Position numbers and translations under genes: made by a program. The notes beneath the pieces were generated by a model. It made no database searches, was not told the DNA's origin, and was given only the letters and a program-made list of their open reading frames with translations. Positions 32,380 to 42,252 of a stretch of 64,000 nucleotides of DNA are shown here, piece after piece. The stretch spans positions 4,898,001-4,962,000 of the forward strand of contig NZ_CP119145.1 of assembly GCF_029167625.1 (NCBI RefSeq), written 5' to 3'. Origin of the DNA: Streptomyces sp. AM 4-1-1. Its GTDB lineage: Bacteria > Actinomycetota > Actinomycetes > Streptomycetales > Streptomycetaceae. Position 1 is the first letter of the stretch, and each line of letters begins with the position of its first letter.

Positions 32380-33702
32380 GTGGTGACCAGCACAAAGCGC
32401 CGCATGTCCGACAGGCGCACCTACGTTCTCGACACCAGCGTCCTGCTGGCCGATCCCAACGCCATGTCCCGCTTCGACGAGCACGAGGTCGTGCTCCCGA
32501 TCGTGGTGGTCACGGAACTGGAGGCCAAACGGCACCACCCGGAACTCGGGTACTTCGCCCGGCAGGCACTGCGTCTGCTGGACGACTTCCGGGTCCGGTA
32601 CGGCCGACTGGACGCACCGATTCCGCTGGGGGACCTCGGCGGGACGCTGCGCGTCGAGCTCAACCACTCCGATCCCGGCGTACTGCCCGCCGGTTACCGG
32701 TTGGGGGACAACGACTCACGGATTCTCGCGGTCGCGCGCAATCTCCAGGCCGAGGGGTACGACGTCACGGTCGTCTCCAAGGACCTCCCGCTGCGCATCA
32801 AGGCGTCATCGGTCGGTCTGCTCGCCGAGGAGTACCGGGCCGAGCTCGCCGTCACCGACTCCGGCTGGACCGGCATGTCGGAGCTGCCGCTCTCCGCCGA
32901 ACAGGTGGATCTGCTGTTCACCGAGGAGACGCTGTACGTCCCCGAGGCGGCCGAGCTGCCCGTGCACACCGGGCTGGTGCTCCAGTCCGAGCGCGGCAAG
33001 GCGCTCGGCCGGGTCACCGCCGAGGGCAATGTGCGGCTGGTGCGCGGCGACCGGGAGGCGTTCGGAATCCACGGCCGCAGCGCGGAGCAGCGCATCGCGC
33101 TCGATCTGCTCCTCGACCAGGACGTCGGCATCGTCTCGCTGGGAGGCCGGGCGGGCACCGGCAAGTCGGCGCTCGCGCTCTGCGCGGGGCTCGACGCCGT
33201 CCTGGAGCGCAGACAGCACGAGAAGGTGATGGTCTTCCGGCCGCTGTACGCGGTCGGCGGACAGGAGCTCGGCTATCTCCCCGGCAGCGAGGCCGAGAAG
33301 ATGAGCCCCTGGGCGCAGGCCGTCTTCGACACGCTCTCGGCGGTCGCCGGACGCGAGGTGATCGAGGAGGTGCTGGGGCGCGGGATGCTGGAGGTCCTGC
33401 CGCTCACCCACATCCGGGGCCGGTCGCTGCACGACGCGTTCGTGATTGTGGACGAGGCGCAGTCGCTCGAACGGAACGTCCTGCTGACCGTGTTGTCCCG
33501 GATCGGGGCGAACTCACGGGTGGTGCTCACGCATGACGTGGCGCAGCGGGACAACCTCCGGGTCGGCAGACACGACGGAGTGGTCGCCGTCGTCGAGAAG
33601 CTGAAGGGACACCCGCTCTTCGCGCACGTCACGCTCACCCGCTCCGAGCGGTCGCCGATCGCCGCGCTGGTGACCGAAATGCTGGAGGAAGGCCAGATCT
33701 GA
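32380..33702 (+). CDS. PhoH-family ATPase with N-terminal PIN domain
   Basis: The 440-residue protein joins a PIN ribonuclease-like domain (about residues 12-140; [44 protein letters not shown]) to a PhoH P-loop ATPase (about 240-440; [27 protein letters not shown]). Such PIN-PhoH proteins are thought to act as RNA helicase-ribonucleases. The acidic residues of the PIN site are all present. Tandem GTG codons at 32380 and 32383 make the exact start uncertain by one residue; an ATG at 32404 is also possible. A strong terminator follows. Confidence 0.9.
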   Translation: MVTSTKRRMSDRRTYVLDTSVLLADPNAMSRFDEHEVVLPIVVVTELEAKRHHPELGYFARQALRLLDDFRVRYGRLDAPIPLGDLGGTLRVELNHSDPGVLPAGYRLGDNDSRILAVARNLQAEGYDVTVVSKDLPLRIKASSVGLLAEEYRAELAVTDSGWTGMSELPLSAEQVDLLFTEETLYVPEAAELPVHTGLVLQSERGKALGRVTAEGNVRLVRGDREAFGIHGRSAEQRIALDLLLDQDVGIVSLGGRAGTGKSALALCAGLDAVLERRQHEKVMVFRPLYAVGGQELGYLPGSEAEKMSPWAQAVFDTLSAVAGREVIEEVLGRGMLEVLPLTHIRGRSLHDAFVIVDEAQSLERNVLLTVLSRIGANSRVVLTHDVAQRDNLRVGRHDGVVAVVEKLKGHPLFAHVTLTRSERSPIAALVTEMLEEGQI

Positions 33703-33719
33703 TACGGGTTACGACAGTT

Positions 33720-33760
33720 GATGCCGCCCGGCGAGCCGAAGAGCTTAGCCGGGCGGCATC
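33720..33760 (+). terminator. Terminator after the PhoH gene
   Basis: A perfect 13-bp stem (33720-33732 with 33748-33760) has a 15-base loop, starting 18 bases after the PhoH stop. The rest of the gap to 34090 holds a short 7-bp hairpin (33894-33909) that may be an operator, and no gene. Confidence 0.75.
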
Positions 33761-34090
33761 GTGCTGCGCCCGCATTTCCACAAAGAAGGGGGGCCAAACG
33801 GGGTGTGACCTTTCCCACGCAACACAGAATTGCCTCACGGCGTCCATGTCCGGCAGAGTCTTGCTTCCGTCAGGCCCCGCATACGGCACACGCGCACCTC
33901 CAGAGGTGCCACGCATCAGACAACTGAACAATCGCCGTCCGTATGCCGCCCGCGAGTTCCACGCGGCCCTCCGTGAAGGAGTCGCCCGCCGGGCCCGTGC
34001 CTCCCGTGACCCAAGCAGTGGGGAGGCCAGCGTCAGGGGCACGATTGAGCCCGCGAGGTCACCTGTGCGGGCATGCTGGAAGGACACCGT

Positions 34091-34804
34091 GTGAGCCGGA
34101 TCTCGGTCCGGGGGTTCGCCGTGGCATCTGCCACCGCGGTCACCACCGTTGGCGCCGTCGTTGGCGTTGCCTCGGGCAGCACTCCCGCTGTCGACGACAA
34201 CAACAACTTCGAAGCGACCGCAGCCGACACGACGCTTCTCGCAGACATCCCCGCGGGCCAGCAGGCCCAGGTGCAGACGGTCTCGTTGGCGCAGCAGGCC
34301 GATGCCCAGGCTTCCGCCGCGGACGCGGCGGCGAAGAAGTCGGCCGAGGAATCGGCCCGTATCCAGGCCGCCAAGGATGCCAAGGCGAAGAAGCAGGCGG
34401 CCGAGGACAAGCTGAAGAAGGAGCGCGAGGCCAAGAAGGCCAAGGAAGACGCCGAGCGCGCCAGCCGGTCCGAGACGCGTGACGCGGTCAGCTTCGCCAC
34501 GAAGGGCTCGTACAGTGTCGCCGAAATCCAGGCGATGGCCCGCCAGATGGTCCCCGGCGACCAGTACCAGTGCTTCAGCAACATCGTGAACAACGAGTCG
34601 AGCTGGAACTACCTGGCGAGCAACCCCTCGACCGGCGCTTACGGTCTCGTCCAGGCGCTGCCCGGTTCCAAGATGGCGTCCGCGGGCGCCGACTGGCAGT
34701 CCAACCCGGCCACCCAGATCAAGTGGGGGCTGAACTACATGAACGACCGCTACCACAGCCCCTGTGGAGCCTGGTCCTTCTGGCAGGCGAACCACTGGTA
34801 CTGA
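34091..34804 (+). CDS. Secreted protein with lysozyme-like/SLT transglycosylase domain
   Basis: The 237-residue exported protein has a signal region (VRGFAVASATAVTTVGAVVG), a central Ala/Lys/Glu coiled-coil of about 80 residues (AKDAKAKKQAAEDKLKKERE), and a C-terminal lysozyme-like domain (about 150-237). The catalytic glutamate is in IVNNESSWNYLAS, followed by GAYGLVQALPGSKM and WGLNYMNDRY. It should cleave or bind peptidoglycan during growth or germination. The GTG at 34091 has GGAAGG eight bases upstream, preferred over the ATG at 34073. A terminator follows. Confidence 0.85.
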   Translation: MSRISVRGFAVASATAVTTVGAVVGVASGSTPAVDDNNNFEATAADTTLLADIPAGQQAQVQTVSLAQQADAQASAADAAAKKSAEESARIQAAKDAKAKKQAAEDKLKKEREAKKAKEDAERASRSETRDAVSFATKGSYSVAEIQAMARQMVPGDQYQCFSNIVNNESSWNYLASNPSTGAYGLVQALPGSKMASAGADWQSNPATQIKWGLNYMNDRYHSPCGAWSFWQANHWY

Positions 34805-34893
34805 TGCCGCTCCCGGCAAGCCCTGCCGGTCACGGCACTTGGCCTTCCGTCCGCCGGCGCGCACCGGATCGGACCCGGCCCGTTCTCAACCCC

Positions 34894-34933
34894 GTGGAGC
34901 CCCCCACCGTCCCAGGACGGTGGGGGGCTCCAC
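34894..34933 (+). terminator. Terminator after the SLT-domain gene
   Basis: A long stem (34894-34912 with 34915-34933), perfect over 18-19 pairs, has a minimal loop. It lies about 90 bases after the gene. Confidence 0.8.
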
Positions 34934-35006
34934 GCGCGTGTACGGTCACTTCGAGGAATCCGGGGTAGACGGTGGCGCGGGACAGCATGGCGGAGAGGGA
35001 ACGAAC

Positions 35007-36557
35007 ATGTCGAAACTGCCGGGCTGGCTCGGCCGGATGGGCGCGGAACTGACCGAGATCGGTGCGCGCCTGGAGAAGCGCAGAGCGGAGGCCGAGGGCG
35101 AGGGCGCCGACCCGGGCATGTCGCCGGCCGCCGCTGCCGCGGCCGCCGCCGGCCCTGGTTCCGGTCCCGGCGCGGGCTCCTCCTCCGGGAGGCCCGCGCC
35201 GGGACCGGAATCCGGAACCCGTCCGGATTCCACGTCCGCTCCTGATCACGGTCCGGACGAGGCGGACCATGTGCCGGCGCCGCCCTCGTACGCCCCGGCG
35301 GTCGCGGCCCGGCCCGATCCGGTCGCGGCCATCCCCTGGGGAATGCGGGTCGCGGCCGAGGCGTCCTGGCGGCTGCTCGTCCTGGCGGGAATGCTCTGGG
35401 TGCTGATGCGGGTCATCAGCGCCGTACAGCTGGTGGTGCTGGCGTTCGTCGCCGCGCTGCTCGTCACCGCGCTGCTCCAGCCGACCGTCGCCAGACTGAG
35501 ACGGCACGGGCTGCCGCGCGGGCTCGCCACCGCCGTCACCGCGATCCTGGGCTTCATCGTGATGGGGCTGGTCGGCTGGTTCGTGGTCTGGCAGGTCATG
35601 GACAACCTCGACACCCTGTCGGACAAGGTCCGGGCGGGTATCGACGAGTTGAAGCGCTGGTTGCTGGACAGCCCCTTCCATGTGACCGAGCAGCAGATCA
35701 ACGACGTCGCCAAGAACCTCAGCGACACCATCGGCACCAACACCGAGGAGATCACCTCCGCCGGGCTCCAGGGCGTCACCGTGATGGTCGAGGTCCTGAC
35801 CGGGATGCTGCTGGCGATGTTCTCGACGCTCTTCCTGCTGTACGACGGGAAGCGCATCTGGCACTGGGTGCTGAAGCTCGTGCCCGCGCAGGCCCGGCCG
35901 GGAGTCGCGGGGGCCGGACCGCGTGCCTGGCGCACGCTCACCGCCTATGTGCGGGGGACGGTGATAGTGGCGCTGATCGACGCGATCTTCATCGGGCTCG
36001 GGATCTTCTTCCTCGATGTGCCGATGGCCGTACCGCTGGCCGTGTTCATCTTCCTGTTCGCCTTCATCCCGCTGGTCGGGGCGGTGGTCTCGGGAGCGCT
36101 GGCCGTGATCGTCGCGCTCGTCACCCAGGGGCCGTTCACCGCGCTGATGGTGGTTCTGGTGGTGCTGGCGGTGCAGCAGATCGAAGGGCATGTGCTGCAG
36201 CCGTTCATCCTCGGGCGCGCGGTGCGGGTCCATCCGCTGGCGGTCGTCCTGTCGGTGGCGGCGGGCGGCATGATCGCGGGCATCGGGGGTGCGGTCGTCG
36301 CGGTGCCGCTGGTCGCGGTGACCAATACGGTGGTCGGCTATCTACGGGCGTACAGCCAGGAGAACGCGTTGCGTCAGGCACCGGGTCCGCACGGGGCGAC
36401 GGCCGTCGAGGTCGCTCCCACCACGGCCCCCGGGACCCCGGGGACGGCCGACGACGAGGAGGACCGGACGGGAGGGACGGACTCCGGGGGCGTCGGCGCC
36501 GGTGACGGGCGGCGCGTACCGACGGAGCGGACGAAGCCGGACCGGTCCGAGACGTGA
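35007..36557 (+). CDS. AI-2E family (PerM/TqsA-like) transporter
   Basis: The 516-residue membrane protein has a Pro/Ala/Gly-rich cytosolic N-terminus of about 110 residues. About eight helices then follow, with the family's large extracytoplasmic loop after helix 3 and the conserved C-terminal EGHVLQPFILGRAVRVHPLAVV. Another family segment is FAFIPLVGAVVSGALAVIVAL. The tail is acidic and Thr/Gly-rich. Members export varied small molecules or sodium; AI-2 export should not be assumed. The ATG at 35007 has GAGAGGGA six bases upstream. It stands between two terminators, so it is a single-gene unit. Confidence 0.85.
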   Translation: MSKLPGWLGRMGAELTEIGARLEKRRAEAEGEGADPGMSPAAAAAAAAGPGSGPGAGSSSGRPAPGPESGTRPDSTSAPDHGPDEADHVPAPPSYAPAVAARPDPVAAIPWGMRVAAEASWRLLVLAGMLWVLMRVISAVQLVVLAFVAALLVTALLQPTVARLRRHGLPRGLATAVTAILGFIVMGLVGWFVVWQVMDNLDTLSDKVRAGIDELKRWLLDSPFHVTEQQINDVAKNLSDTIGTNTEEITSAGLQGVTVMVEVLTGMLLAMFSTLFLLYDGKRIWHWVLKLVPAQARPGVAGAGPRAWRTLTAYVRGTVIVALIDAIFIGLGIFFLDVPMAVPLAVFIFLFAFIPLVGAVVSGALAVIVALVTQGPFTALMVVLVVLAVQQIEGHVLQPFILGRAVRVHPLAVVLSVAAGGMIAGIGGAVVAVPLVAVTNTVVGYLRAYSQENALRQAPGPHGATAVEVAPTTAPGTPGTADDEEDRTGGTDSGGVGAGDGRRVPTERTKPDRSET

Positions 36558-36591
36558 GGGAAGCCGACGCGGCGCACGTGGACGGAAAGGA

Positions 36592-36631
36592 AGAAGGACC
36601 CCCGGACGGTCGGTCGTCCGGGGGTCCTTCT
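36592..36631 (+). terminator. Terminator after the AI-2E family gene
   Basis: A perfect 17-bp stem (36592-36608 with 36615-36631) has a GTCGGT loop, 35 bases past the stop codon. Confidence 0.8.
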
Positions 36632-36814
36632 CGTTCATGGGCGCTGCCGGGTCCTGGCGCCGGACACGGCGCGGATGCGGCATGACGGCGCTGGTGCCGG
36701 GAGCGGCGTACCAGTGCCCCTCCCGGCAGGCTTTGCCCTGTCGCGCCGCCCAGCACTTCCCCGAGCTCTCGGCTTCGCTCGACCCGTGACGGGCGAACAT
36801 TGCCGGTCACGGCA

Positions 36815-37348
36815 CTAGTCGGCGAGGACGGCCTCGGAGTCGAGGGTCACGCCGACCGCCTGGATCACCGCGGCGATCTTGACGGCTTCCTGAATGGTCT
36901 CACGGTCCACGCCGGCCTTGCGCAGCACCTGCTCGTGGGAGTCGAGGCACTGGCCGCAGCCGTTGATGGCGGAGACGGCGAGTGACCACAGCTCGAAGTC
37001 GACCTTCTCCACGCCGGGCTTGCCGATGACGTTCATCCGCAGGCCCGCGCGGAGCGTGCCGTACTCCGGGTCCGACAGCAGGTGCCGGGTGCGGTAGAAG
37101 ACGTTGTTCATCGCCATGATGGCGGCGGCCGACTTCGCGGCGGTGTACGCCTCCGCGGAGAGGTTGGCCTTGGCCTCCGGCTCCAGCTCGCGGAGCACCC
37201 TCGGCGAGCGCGAGGCGATCGCGCAGGCGAGGACGGTGCCCCACAGCTGCTGCTGCGGCAGTTCGCTGTTGCCTATGACCGAACCGAGGTTCAGCTTCAG
37301 GTCCTTGGCGAAGTCCGGTACGGCGGCCTTCAGTTCGTCGAGTGCCAT
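36815..37348 (-). CDS. ahpD: Alkyl hydroperoxide reductase AhpD
   Basis: This 177-residue AhpD-type carboxymuconolactone decarboxylase-fold protein reduces AhpC in actinobacteria through a thioredoxin-like CxxC and proton relay. The active site is [16 protein letters not shown] (Cys-x-x-Cys, with Glu and His). It is 12 bases downstream of ahpC in one operon, giving a complete peroxide-detoxifying pair under OxyR control. Confidence 0.93.
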   Translation of the reverse strand: MALDELKAAVPDFAKDLKLNLGSVIGNSELPQQQLWGTVLACAIASRSPRVLRELEPEAKANLSAEAYTAAKSAAAIMAMNNVFYRTRHLLSDPEYGTLRAGLRMNVIGKPGVEKVDFELWSLAVSAINGCGQCLDSHEQVLRKAGVDRETIQEAVKIAAVIQAVGVTLDSEAVLAD

Positions 37349-37360
37349 GTCGTCGTCAGC

Positions 37361-37915
37361 TCACTCGCCCGAGAGGAGCGCGACCGGGTCGAGCGTGTTC
37401 TCGCCCTTGGTCCAGTTGCAGGGGCACAGCTCGTCGGTCTGCAGGGCGTCGAGGACCCGCAGGACCTCCTTGGGGTTACGGCCCACGGAACCGGCGGTCA
37501 CCATGGTGAACTGGATCTCGTTGTTCTGGTCGACGATGAAGACGGCGCGCTGGGCGAAGCCGTCGGCGCCCTCGATGCCGAGCTCCCGCATGAGCTCGTG
37601 CTTCGAGTCGGCCATCATCGGGAACGGCAGGTCGGTCAGGTCCGGGTGGTCCTTGCGCCAGGCGTGGTGCACGAACTCGGAGTCACCGGAGAAGCCGAGG
37701 ATCTGGGCGTCGCGGTCGGCGAACTCGTCGTTCAGCTTGCCGAAGGCGGCGATCTCGGTGGGGCACACGAAGGTGAAGTCCTTGGGCCACGCGAAGACGA
37801 TCTTCCACTTGCCTTCGTAGGTCTTGTGGTTGATCTGCTCGAACTCCTTGCCCGTCTCCAGCGAGACACAGGCGGTCAGGTCGAACTCGGGGAACTTGTC
37901 ACCGACAGTGAGCAC
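37361..37915 (-). CDS. ahpC: Peroxiredoxin AhpC
   Basis: The 184-residue peroxiredoxin reduces hydrogen peroxide and organic peroxides. The peroxidatic cysteine is in DFTFVCPTEI and the C-terminal cysteines in ELCPCNW. The GTG at 37915 (VLTVGDKFPEF) has GGAG seven bases upstream and gives the usual length; the GTG two codons earlier is too close to it. It is co-transcribed with ahpD and divergent from oxyR. Confidence 0.94.
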   Translation of the reverse strand: MLTVGDKFPEFDLTACVSLETGKEFEQINHKTYEGKWKIVFAWPKDFTFVCPTEIAAFGKLNDEFADRDAQILGFSGDSEFVHHAWRKDHPDLTDLPFPMMADSKHELMRELGIEGADGFAQRAVFIVDQNNEIQFTMVTAGSVGRNPKEVLRVLDALQTDELCPCNWTKGENTLDPVALLSGE

Positions 37916-38065
37916 GCGCACTCTCCTTGAAGCAAGGAAATCCCTTTTGGGGGGACTTCCTGAGGGTTGGACGTTGTCCACCTTGGCACAGAGTGCATTG
38001 ATCGCGGAAATAGCTACAATCAGTTGTGATGATCGGAGGTGCCTATCAGTGGCGGAGAGAATCGG
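37916..38065. promoter_or_regulatory. ahpC-oxyR divergent control region
   Basis: This short intergenic region is AT-richer than its surroundings. TACAAT at 38015-38020 is a good -10 for oxyR. ATAG at 38010-38013 and the inverted ACAA-TCAG-TTGT at 38016-38027 could be parts of the OxyR site. By analogy OxyR binds here to control both directions, but I cannot define the operator. Confidence 0.6.
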
Positions 38066-39028
38066 GTGCGGGTACGGATGAACCAGGTCAGCCGGGGCAA
38101 GCAGCCGAGTCTGTCGCAACTGCGCGCCTTCGCGGCGGTGGCCGAATACCTTCACTTCAGGGACGCGGCTTCGGCCATCGGGATGAGCCAGCCCGCGCTC
38201 TCCGGGGCCGTGTCGGCGCTGGAGGAGGCGCTGGGGGTTCAGCTCGTCGAGCGTACGACGCGCAAGGTACTGCTGTCTCCCGAGGGGGAACGCCTCGCGG
38301 TGCGCGCCCGGGCCGTGCTGGACGCCGTGGGCGAGCTGATGGAGGAGGCGGAGGCGGTCAGGGCGCCCTTCACCGGGGTGCTGAGACTTGGCGTGATCCC
38401 GACGGTCGCCCCGTATCTGCTGCCCACCGTGCTGCGGCTGGTCCACGAGCGGTACCCGGCGCTCGACCTCCAGGTGCACGAGGAACAGACCTCGTCGCTG
38501 CTGGAGGGACTGGCGGCCGGACGGCTGGACCTGCTGCTGCTCGCCGTGCCGCTCGGGGTCCAGGGGGTGACCGAACTCCCCCTCTTCGACGAGGACTTCG
38601 TCCTGGTCATGGAGCGCGGCCACCGGCTCGGCGGATGCCGCGACATCCCCCGGTCGACGCTCCGCGATCTGCCGCTGCTGCTGCTCGACGAGGGGCACTG
38701 CCTGCGTGACCAGGCCCTGGACATCTGCCGGGAGGCCGGGCGTAGGGAGGGCGCGCCGGTCACCACGACTGCGGCCGGGCTCTCCACACTGGTGCAACTG
38801 GTCGCCGGCGGCCTCGGGGTGACCCTCCTGCCGCGTACCGCCGTGACGGTCGAGACCGCACGCAACGAGGCCCTGGAGACCGGGTACTTCGCCGACCCGG
38901 CGCCGTCGCGGCGGGTGGCGCTGGCGATGCGGGCGGCGGCGGCCCGGCAGAGCGAGTTCGAGGAGTTCGCCGCCGCGCTCCGGGAGGCGATGACGGCCCT
39001 GCCGGTACGGGTGCCGACGGGCGGATGA
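38066..39028 (+). CDS. oxyR: OxyR, LysR-family peroxide sensor
   Basis: The 320-residue LysR-type regulator has an N-terminal winged helix (SLSQLRAFAAVAEYLHF, MSQPALSGAVSALEEALG) and a substrate-type sensing domain. The redox pair is present with exact OxyR spacing: GHCLRDQALDIC (Cys212 and Cys221 from this start). Oxidation should form a disulfide and activate ahpCD. The GTG at 38066 follows GGAGAGA. A GTG at 38039 and an ATG at 38078 are alternatives that change only the N-terminus. Confidence 0.92.
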   Translation: MRVRMNQVSRGKQPSLSQLRAFAAVAEYLHFRDAASAIGMSQPALSGAVSALEEALGVQLVERTTRKVLLSPEGERLAVRARAVLDAVGELMEEAEAVRAPFTGVLRLGVIPTVAPYLLPTVLRLVHERYPALDLQVHEEQTSSLLEGLAAGRLDLLLLAVPLGVQGVTELPLFDEDFVLVMERGHRLGGCRDIPRSTLRDLPLLLLDEGHCLRDQALDICREAGRREGAPVTTTAAGLSTLVQLVAGGLGVTLLPRTAVTVETARNEALETGYFADPAPSRRVALAMRAAAARQSEFEEFAAALREAMTALPVRVPTGG

Positions 39029-39084
39029 CCCGGTCCCGCCCCGGCCGGGCGCCGACGGCCCCGGACAGCCCGCCCGGCAGAGGT

Positions 39085-39123
39085 GTGCGTGCGGCTGCGC
39101 CCCTCCGGCGGAACCGCACGCAC
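39085..39123. terminator. Terminator between oxyR and the ABC permease gene
   Basis: A 10-bp stem (39085-39094 with 39114-39123) lies in the 129-base gap between the two convergent genes. Confidence 0.5.
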
Positions 39124-39157
39124 CGTCTCCCGTCCGTCGCGTCGTCGCGACGCCGCG

Positions 39158-41569
39158 TCACTCCGTACGCAGACCGTCCGGGCGCATCATGCGCCACAGC
39201 GGCGGCAGGCTGAGGAGCGTCACCGCCAGGACCAGACCGCCGCCGACCGCCGTCAGCGGCAGGAAGACGAACCAGTCCTGGACCGTGTCGCCGACCAGAC
39301 GGGCCATCACCGCGCCCAGCCCGAGACCGCCGACGACCGCCAGGGCGAGACCCAGCACCACCGGGATCGTGGTCTGCCACAGCACCGACCAGGCGATCGC
39401 CGAACGGCGGGTGCCGAACGCGGCGAGCGCGGCCAGCAGCTTCCGGCGCTCACGCAGCTGCTCCAGCATCGTCACCAGCATGGACACCGCGATCAGGACC
39501 ATCGTCAGGGTCGCGCCGAGCTGGAGACCGGTCTGGATGCTCGCGTAGTCCCGGTCCCGGACCGTGTTGCGGAAGGTCATCACGTTCATGCCGGGGTCGA
39601 TCGCGGCGGCGGTGTTGCGCACGTACTCCTCGGCGTCCGGCACCGACGGGTCCACCTGGAGCATCGCGGTGGTCTCCGCGCCGGGGAGCCTCGTCACGTC
39701 GAGCGCGGACGGGGTGACGAAGATGCCTTCGTGCCGGTCACCACCGGGATCGGTGCGCGCCGTCGCCGTCCGGATGTCCTTCGGTACGGTCCACAGGTCC
39801 TGCTTCATGTCGGGCTTCTCGTACGCCTCCCACGAGGTCAGGTCCAGCGGCCGGCCCGGACGGACGGTCTCGGTGATCCCCTGGTCGACCTCCTCGTCGC
39901 CGCTGCGGACCAGGAAGGTGTCTCCGTCCTCGCAGCGGTCCAGTGTCGCCAGTTCGCGCAGCGTGGTGCAGGTTCCCATGACCAGCCTGCTGTTCGGGCG
40001 CTCCTCGACGGGCTTCGGGCCGGGGGCGCTCACCGAGTTCTCGATCGTGCCGATGACGCCGGTGACGCCCTTGGTGGCGCGGAACTTGTCGATCATCTCC
40101 TGGGCGAGGGTGCCGTTGGCGACCCTGATCGACGCGTTCATCTGGGCCCGGTGCGGGTCCTGGTTCGTCATCGTGGTGAAGTCGCCGTTCATCGCCCCGA
40201 AGAGCAGCTGGAGAGCGATGGCACCGGCCACCGCCACCGTGATGCCGCTGATCGCGCGGGCCGCGCCACTGCTCGTCAACTGGAGTCTGCGGACGGCCAG
40301 CTGCCAGGGCACCGGGCCGCCGCGCAACCGGCTGACGACCGCCTCGACCAGCCAGGGCAGCAGCGTCACGAGGCCGAACAGGAGCAGGGTGGCGCCCGTG
40401 ACGATGGCGACCGGACGGACCGACGCCTCCGGACCGTTCATCCGCCCCTGCGTCAGCAGGACCACGGCCCCGGCCACGGGCAACAGCACCCGCCACCACA
40501 GCTTGCGCCTACGGGCAACGGCGTTGCGGACGACCCCGAGTGGTTCGATGGCCACCGAGCGCAGGGACAGCAGGGTGACCGCCACCGCGCAGACCGGCAC
40601 CGCGCAGAGGATCAGCGCGGCGAGCGCCGGGACCGGTGTGAGGTCACCGGGGAACGCGCTCAGGCCCAGCAGCTCGACCGAGCCCGAGAGCCGGCGCAGT
40701 CCGAGGAAGATCCCGGCGCCGATGACCACGCCGAGGACCGAGCCGCACATCGACTCCCCGGCGGCGATCCGCCGTACCGACCGGGCGTCCGCGCCGATCA
40801 GGCGCAGCGCGGCGAGCCGGCGGTCGCGCTGGTCGCCGCCGAACCGTACGGCCGTACTGATGAAGATGGCGATGGGGGTGAGCAGGACCACGCAGATCAG
40901 GGCGATCAGCGCGATCAGCGCCGGGTCCATCGGGTCGTCCTCCGCCGGGCCGGGTGAACCGAAGACGGCGGTGCGCTGGGCGTCCTTCTCCACGCTGAGG
41001 GTGTCGGAGCCCGCGTAGTAGTAGAACTCACCCGGGCTGACCAGCCCGGCCTTCCCGATGGTGCCGATGATGCGGCCGTTCAGCCGCTCCCTGAGCAGGG
41101 CGCCCTCGGAGGAGCCGAGCAGATCGCGCAGAGCGGGGGAGACGACCAGTTCGCCGGGGGCGGGAATGGCGGAGACACCGGGCGGGAGCACGGGGTGCGC
41201 GCCGTCCGGCTTCACCAGCCGGCCCTCCATGCTCCGGTCGCGGAACTCGGTGCCGGTGTACTGCCAGAGCAGGGTGGAGTCGGAGCGCTCGGCGTTCCCG
41301 CCGAAGTACTTGCCGTCGGCGAGCCGGTCGGTGGCGCGCTCGTGACGTCCCGCCATCAGCGTGGGCGCGCTGGCGGCGCCGAGCAGCAGCGCGACGCCGA
41401 GGCCGACACCGACCGCGGTGAGCAGGGTACGGGTCCAGCCCTCACGGCCACCGGAGACCGCGAACCGCGCCCCGAAGAGGAGGTCGCGCAGCCAGGCGGG
41501 CGCAGAGGAGGCCGCGGGGGAGGCGGGCCGTCGGCCGGCCGGGGCGTCCCGCTGTTCGAGCAACGTCAT
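39158..41569 (-). CDS. ABC transporter permease (FtsX/MacB-like, two FtsX domains)
   Basis: The 803-residue permease has about ten helices: an N-terminal helix near residue 45 (LLTAVGVGLGVALLLGAAS), two FtsX domains (about 240-400 and 680-795) and large extracytoplasmic segments. It overlaps the ATPase gene by ATGA and would act with it as an exporter or mechanotransmitter, typically for antimicrobial peptide resistance or lipid handling. It is last in the PadR-controlled operon. Substrate is unknown. Confidence 0.85.
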   Translation of the reverse strand: MTLLEQRDAPAGRRPASPAASSAPAWLRDLLFGARFAVSGGREGWTRTLLTAVGVGLGVALLLGAASAPTLMAGRHERATDRLADGKYFGGNAERSDSTLLWQYTGTEFRDRSMEGRLVKPDGAHPVLPPGVSAIPAPGELVVSPALRDLLGSSEGALLRERLNGRIIGTIGKAGLVSPGEFYYYAGSDTLSVEKDAQRTAVFGSPGPAEDDPMDPALIALIALICVVLLTPIAIFISTAVRFGGDQRDRRLAALRLIGADARSVRRIAAGESMCGSVLGVVIGAGIFLGLRRLSGSVELLGLSAFPGDLTPVPALAALILCAVPVCAVAVTLLSLRSVAIEPLGVVRNAVARRRKLWWRVLLPVAGAVVLLTQGRMNGPEASVRPVAIVTGATLLLFGLVTLLPWLVEAVVSRLRGGPVPWQLAVRRLQLTSSGAARAISGITVAVAGAIALQLLFGAMNGDFTTMTNQDPHRAQMNASIRVANGTLAQEMIDKFRATKGVTGVIGTIENSVSAPGPKPVEERPNSRLVMGTCTTLRELATLDRCEDGDTFLVRSGDEEVDQGITETVRPGRPLDLTSWEAYEKPDMKQDLWTVPKDIRTATARTDPGGDRHEGIFVTPSALDVTRLPGAETTAMLQVDPSVPDAEEYVRNTAAAIDPGMNVMTFRNTVRDRDYASIQTGLQLGATLTMVLIAVSMLVTMLEQLRERRKLLAALAAFGTRRSAIAWSVLWQTTIPVVLGLALAVVGGLGLGAVMARLVGDTVQDWFVFLPLTAVGGGLVLAVTLLSLPPLWRMMRPDGLRTE

Positions 41570-42252
41570 ACGGCGTGCTCCAGATCGCGGGACCTGCCGT
41601 CGCGTACGACGACCTCGCGGTCCGAGTAGGCGGCGACCCGCACCTCGTGCGTGACGAGGACGACGGCCGCGTTGGCGGACCGGGCGGCCTCGGTGAGGAG
41701 TTCCATCACCCGTTCGCCGTTGAGGGAGTCGAGGGCGCCGGTCGGCTCGTCCGCGAAGATCACCCTCGGTGAGGAGACCAGCGCGCGGGCTACGGCGACC
41801 CGCTGGCCCTGGCCGCCGGAGACCTGACCGGGGCGCTTGTCGCCCAGGGTGTCGACCTCCAGTCGCTCCATCCAGTGCAGGGCGGTGCGCTCGGCGTCCT
41901 TGCGCTTGGCACCGTTCAGCCGGAGCGGCAGGGCGACGTTCTCCACACAGGTCAGCTCCGGTACGAGCCGGCCGAACTGGAAGACGAAGCCGAACTCGCT
42001 GCGGCGCAGTGCGCTGCGTTCGGCCTCGGACATCGCGGAGAGTTCACGGCCCGCGTAGGTGACGGTGCCGGAGTCCGGTGTGACGATCCCGGCGAGACAG
42101 TGCAGGAGGGTGGACTTGCCGGAGCCGGAGGGGCCCATCACAGCGACGACCTCGCCCGCGTGTATGGAGAACCCGGCGCCGTCGAGGGCGGGCGTCGCGC
42201 CGTAGGTCTTGCGCAGGTCATGGGCGCTGAGCAGGGAACCGGCGGGCGTCAT
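41566..42252 (-). CDS. ABC transporter ATP-binding protein (MacB/LolD type)
   Basis: This 228-residue ATPase has Walker A MGPSGSGKSTLLHCLAG, Q-loop VFQFGRLVPELT, signature QVSGGQGQRVAVARAL, Walker B RVIFADEPTGALD and the H-loop VLVTHEVRVA. The signature carries GQ in place of the common GE. It overlaps padR upstream and the permease downstream by ATGA on each side, so the three are translated together. Confidence 0.93.
   Translation of the reverse strand: MTPAGSLLSAHDLRKTYGATPALDGAGFSIHAGEVVAVMGPSGSGKSTLLHCLAGIVTPDSGTVTYAGRELSAMSEAERSALRRSEFGFVFQFGRLVPELTCVENVALPLRLNGAKRKDAERTALHWMERLEVDTLGDKRPGQVSGGQGQRVAVARALVSSPRVIFADEPTGALDSLNGERVMELLTEAARSANAAVVLVTHEVRVAAYSDREVVVRDGRSRDLEHAV

Noticed and set aside
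33703..34090. c-di-AMP (ydaO) riboswitch upstream of the SLT-domain gene
   Set aside because: Such riboswitches precede wall-lysis genes in Streptomyces, but I could not find the conserved core in this leader; only a short hairpin is present.
36502..36789. Small plus-strand frame after the AI-2E-type transporter
   Set aside because: It reads through a terminator hairpin, has no ribosome binding site and no recognisable motif.
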